Shown: positions 4,789 to 6,668 of the stretch, piece by piece | Layout: each line of letters opens with the position of its first letter | Numbering within the stretch: the first letter of the stretch is position 1 | DNA from: Candidatus Doudnabacteria bacterium | GTDB taxonomy: Bacteria; Patescibacteriota; Doudnabacteria; UBA920; O2-02-FULL-48-8 | Direction: 5' to 3' | Assembly (NCBI GenBank): GCA_016207695.1 | Contig: JACQPC010000074.1 | Location: 1-6,668, forward strand | DNA: 6,668 bases | Notes under the pieces: model-generated | Seen by the model: the letters and a program-made list of their open reading frames with translations, nothing else | The model's database searches: none | What the model was told of the DNA's origin: nothing | Program-made: the position numbers and the translations under genes

Positions 4789-6141
4789 CAGTAGTTGCCA
4801 TGACTGGTCCAGCAGTTCCCAGCCGCCAGCAGGACCGGAAGAAAAATTGGCATTGGCCAGGCCTGATTCGTAAATAACATCCGCCCCGTTCTTTAATTTG
4901 AGTTTATAACTGGTAACTTCCTTCAACTGCGCATTATTATCCAGTTCAACCACGCCGGTTCCGGCATAAAGAATGGCGGAATCAGCGTTATTGGAAGTTT
5001 TAATGGCCGTGGAACCGGTGTTATTGCGCTGTGAAAACAGCATTATGTAACTTCCCGCAGTGCCTGATCCCTTAACCAGAGAGTTATTATCGAGTTCAAT
5101 ATATCCTGCTGACGAGTCGCCGTCGGTGCCTGCGATAACCACGCCGCTTAGGCTGCCGTAACTGGAATCAAGCTGTATGATTGATCCGTTGCTTAATTTG
5201 ATCTCGCCGGTAACCCAAATCGTTCCGGTCACGGTAAGCACGGCATTATTATCCAACTTTAAATTACCGTTAATTTTTTTCGGTCCCAACGAATTACTGA
5301 TGCCGGAATAAGTCTGTGAGGTAATCACCCCGCCAGCCTCGGCTTCAGCTTCCCAGGCGTTGATCTGGTCGTCGCTAATCGGCAACGGTTCGTTTGCCGG
5401 ATCCTGAAAATTTGCAGGATTGGGCGTCGTCTGCGTGCCGCCGATGGTGCAGTTTGTTTTGGTGTCATAGGTAGCATTCCCTCCAATGGTGCAGTTGGAA
5501 ATACTGTCGGAAACGGCATTGCCGCCAACAGTGGCGCGAAGCAAACTGTAGGAATTGGTGCTGCCATCCACTGAGATATCTTCCAGGAAATGAGCGGTCG
5601 CATCACCGTCTATGTCCTGGACGTCCTCAATCTTGCCTGCGGCTCCGGCAGAAACCGCGGTTCCTCCAATTTTCACCCCATTACTGCTCCCCTTAATCGG
5701 CCCGTTGGAATAAACGTTGCCAATGACTGTCGAATTGTTGTCCATTTCCAACCCCCCTGCTCCAACCTGCACTCCATAATTAAAAGAAATATTGGTCGTG
5801 CCGGTTGTGGCCGTGGCCTGAACTGTTCGTTTTCCGCTTGGGGTAAACGCCTCCGCTTTGATCAATTTAGAACTGCCTGATAAATCGGTAACGGTAATAT
5901 TATAGGTTCCCGCGCCATACACGGTCCCGCTCTCGCCGTTGTATCCTTGCTGGTTATTGAGCTTCCAGACCGCCGCCTCAATGCCGGCTTCGGCAATGCT
6001 TAACGCTTCAACTCGCCCCACTGCCTGTTTGTGGGATTTGATTTGCACCGTGGCGTAGGAAACCAATGAGCCTACGACCAAAGTCACAATGGTCATGAAT
6101 ATCAGGGAGATGATTATTATCTGGCCTTCTTGCTTTCTCAT
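4783..6141 (-). CDS. PilX-like pilus-associated protein with a repeat-built (beta-solenoid-like) body
   Basis: This 452-residue protein is probably a minor, tip-located T4P component. The N-terminus (MRKQEGQ, then a hydrophobic helix to about 29) and the block EALSIAEAGIEAAVWKL (about 45-61) match the PilX N-terminal type, which differs from the G-FTLIE class. From about 120 on the protein is low-complexity and strand-rich: three 14-residue units beginning ATVGGNA, CTIGGNA and CTIGGTQ (203-244), and recurring LDNN-type turns at 131, 294, 314, 348, 380, 398 and 414. This suggests a parallel beta-helix, like polymer-forming or autotransporter-type stalks. The only cysteines, Cys217 and Cys231, sit at the same place in neighbouring units. 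The ATG at 6139-6141 is chosen because AAGGA lies seven bases upstream; a TTG one codon earlier is possible. The start overlaps the minor pilin stop by one base (TGATG). Confidence 0.88.
   Translation of the reverse strand: MRKQEGQIIIISLIFMTIVTLVVGSLVSYATVQIKSHKQAVGRVEALSIAEAGIEAAVWKLNNQQGYNGESGTVYGAGTYNITVTDLSGSSKLIKAEAFTPSGKRTVQATATTGTTNISFNYGVQVGAGGLEMDNNSTVIGNVYSNGPIKGSSNGVKIGGTAVSAGAAGKIEDVQDIDGDATAHFLEDISVDGSTNSYSLLRATVGGNAVSDSISNCTIGGNATYDTKTNCTIGGTQTTPNPANFQDPANEPLPISDDQINAWEAEAEAGGVITSQTYSGISNSLGPKKINGNLKLDNNAVLTVTGTIWVTGEIKLSNGSIIQLDSSYGSLSGVVIAGTDGDSSAGYIELDNNSLVKGSGTAGSYIMLFSQRNNTGSTAIKTSNNADSAILYAGTGVVELDNNAQLKEVTSYKLKLKNGADVIYESGLANANFSSGPAGGWELLDQSWQLLN
4876..5265 (-). repeat. 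Coding repeats: LDNN-type beta rungs
   Basis: Residues 293-422 of the PilX-like protein contain six related turns: LKLDNN (294), IKLSNG (314), IELDNN (348), IKTSNN (380), VELDNN (398) and LKLKNG (414). A seventh copy, LEMDNN (131), lies outside this block. Spacing is uneven (16-34 residues), as in solenoids with inserted loops. Confidence 0.75.
5410..5535 (-). repeat. Coding repeats: three 14-residue TIGG units
   Basis: Residues 203-244 of the PilX-like protein form three consecutive 14-residue units (ATVGGNA..., CTIGGNA..., CTIGGTQ...). The DNA copies have clearly diverged, so the duplication is not recent. The two cysteines open the second and third units. Confidence 0.8.
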
Positions 6142-6668
6142 CAATAATTCCTTAAATATGACTTAGACGAGGCGGTGATGCTGCGGGTTTGGAAACCCAC
6201 GGATTCTTGAATGGTCAAATCAGTCGTGACTTGGCTGGCCAATGTTGGGTCAGCGTTGTTATATGTCAGAGACAAGCCGGTAACGTTGCTGGCCAGCCTT
6301 TTAGTCTGCGCTGTTCTGCTGCTTTGCGCATTGGGAAAAGTCTGGCGGTAAAAATTAGACCCGGTCAGATAATAAACCATCGTATCATACGCTCCTATGA
6401 TCAATTGATTTGATGAATTGATTGATTGGATTTCCAGAACCAGAGTTTGCGTCCCGGTTGTCCAAGTCTGGTAATTTGCCAAAATCTGCCTGGCCTGGCG
6501 CGCGTAAGCGTCAATATCATCCAGGCTGGCGCGGGCATCATTGGCCACATTCAACTCCGCGGTCTGGGTCCTATAAATCCTATTCTGTCCAATAAACAAG
6601 TTCACGAGCACCACGATGCTGACGCCGACCAAGACCGTCACTACCAGGAGCTCAATTAGGGTAAAACC
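6141..6668 (-). CDS. Minor type IV prepilin (PilW/GspJ-like), 5' end beyond window
   Basis: Reading the minus strand from the window edge gives GFTLIELLVVTVLVGVSI, the classic class III prepilin signal: prepilin peptidase would cut between Gly and Phe, and the mature protein has Phe+1 and Glu+5 followed by a hydrophobic helix. The leader and start codon are outside the window. The visible 175 residues also show a helical stretch ARASLDDIDAYARQARQIL typical of PilW/GspJ-like minor pilins and a strand-rich C-terminal half (about 65-175) ending RNY. There are no cysteines. A GTG at 6639-6641 looks like a start but lies inside the membrane helix and is rejected. The stop TGA overlaps the next gene's ATG by one base, so this and the PilX-like gene belong to one operon; more minor pilins probably lie upstream. 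Confidence 0.93.
   Translation of the reverse strand, partial: GFTLIELLVVTVLVGVSIVVLVNLFIGQNRIYRTQTAELNVANDARASLDDIDAYARQARQILANYQTWTTGTQTLVLEIQSINSSNQLIIGAYDTMVYYLTGSNFYRQTFPNAQSSRTAQTKRLASNVTGLSLTYNNADPTLASQVTTDLTIQESVGFQTRSITASSKSYLRNY
6149..6153 (-). promoter_or_regulatory. Shine-Dalgarno site that sets the PilX-like start
   Basis: AAGGA on the minus strand, inside the end of the minor pilin gene, is seven bases before the ATG at 6139-6141 and four before the adjacent TTG. Spacing favours the ATG. Confidence 0.7.

Noticed and set aside
6142..6144. TTG start one codon before the PilX-like ATG
   Set aside because: The neighbouring ATG has better spacing to AAGGA and is the stronger start codon; the difference is a single residue.
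6639..6641. GTG as start of the minor pilin
   Set aside because: It lies within the hydrophobic helix; the frame stays open to the window edge and contains the prepilin cleavage motif.

Overview
The window looks like chromosomal sequence from a small-genome bacterium. The best guess is a member of the Patescibacteria/Candidate Phyla Radiation (Parcubacteria-like). This is inferred from gene content and style: an inner-membrane type IV pilus (T4P) operon with pilM-pilN-pilO but no recognisable PilP lipoprotein or PilQ in view, a DsbA-VKOR pair instead of DsbA-DsbB, very tight gene packing, and mixed use of Shine-Dalgarno (SD) sequences. TGA is used as a normal stop in several genes (the minor pilin, pilM, pilO), so this is not a lineage that reads UGA as glycine. 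No 16S or marker gene is present, so the taxonomic call is tentative.

Layout, left to right. A tRNA-Lys(CUU) on the + strand has lost about five 5' bases to the window edge. It converges on a long run of minus-strand genes, and a hairpin with U-runs on both sides separates the two directions. Reading the minus strand from right to left, in transcription order, the genes are: (1) a minor prepilin of the PilW/GspJ type, cut by the right edge, whose GFTLIELLV processing motif sits in the last bases of the window; (2) a large PilX-like protein whose body is built of repeated rungs and which has exactly two cysteines; (3) a 42-base gap with a 7-bp tandem repeat; (4) pilM, pilN, pilO and a small 90-residue membrane protein, all overlapping by a few bases; (5) a gap with a 12-bp perfect hairpin and a candidate promoter; (6) a membrane-anchored DsbA-family thiol oxidase overlapping a VKOR-family partner; (7) a cloverleaf-shaped inverted repeat made of two REP-like halves; (8) a DoxX-family membrane protein; (9) a secreted, membrane-anchored, methionine-rich protein.

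How the genes may work together. PilM (cytoplasmic, actin-like) docks on the N-terminal tail of PilN, and PilN pairs with PilO to form the T4P alignment platform. The minor pilin and the PilX-like protein would be pilus tip or priming components. The DsbA-VKOR pair forms disulfides outside the membrane, and the PilX-like protein, with one cysteine pair placed on neighbouring repeat rungs, is a plausible local substrate. DoxX and the Met-rich protein form a second small unit, possibly linked to thiol or metal (copper) homeostasis. That link is inference only.

No intergenic stretch exceeds 300 bases. No CRISPR array, transposase or riboswitch was seen.
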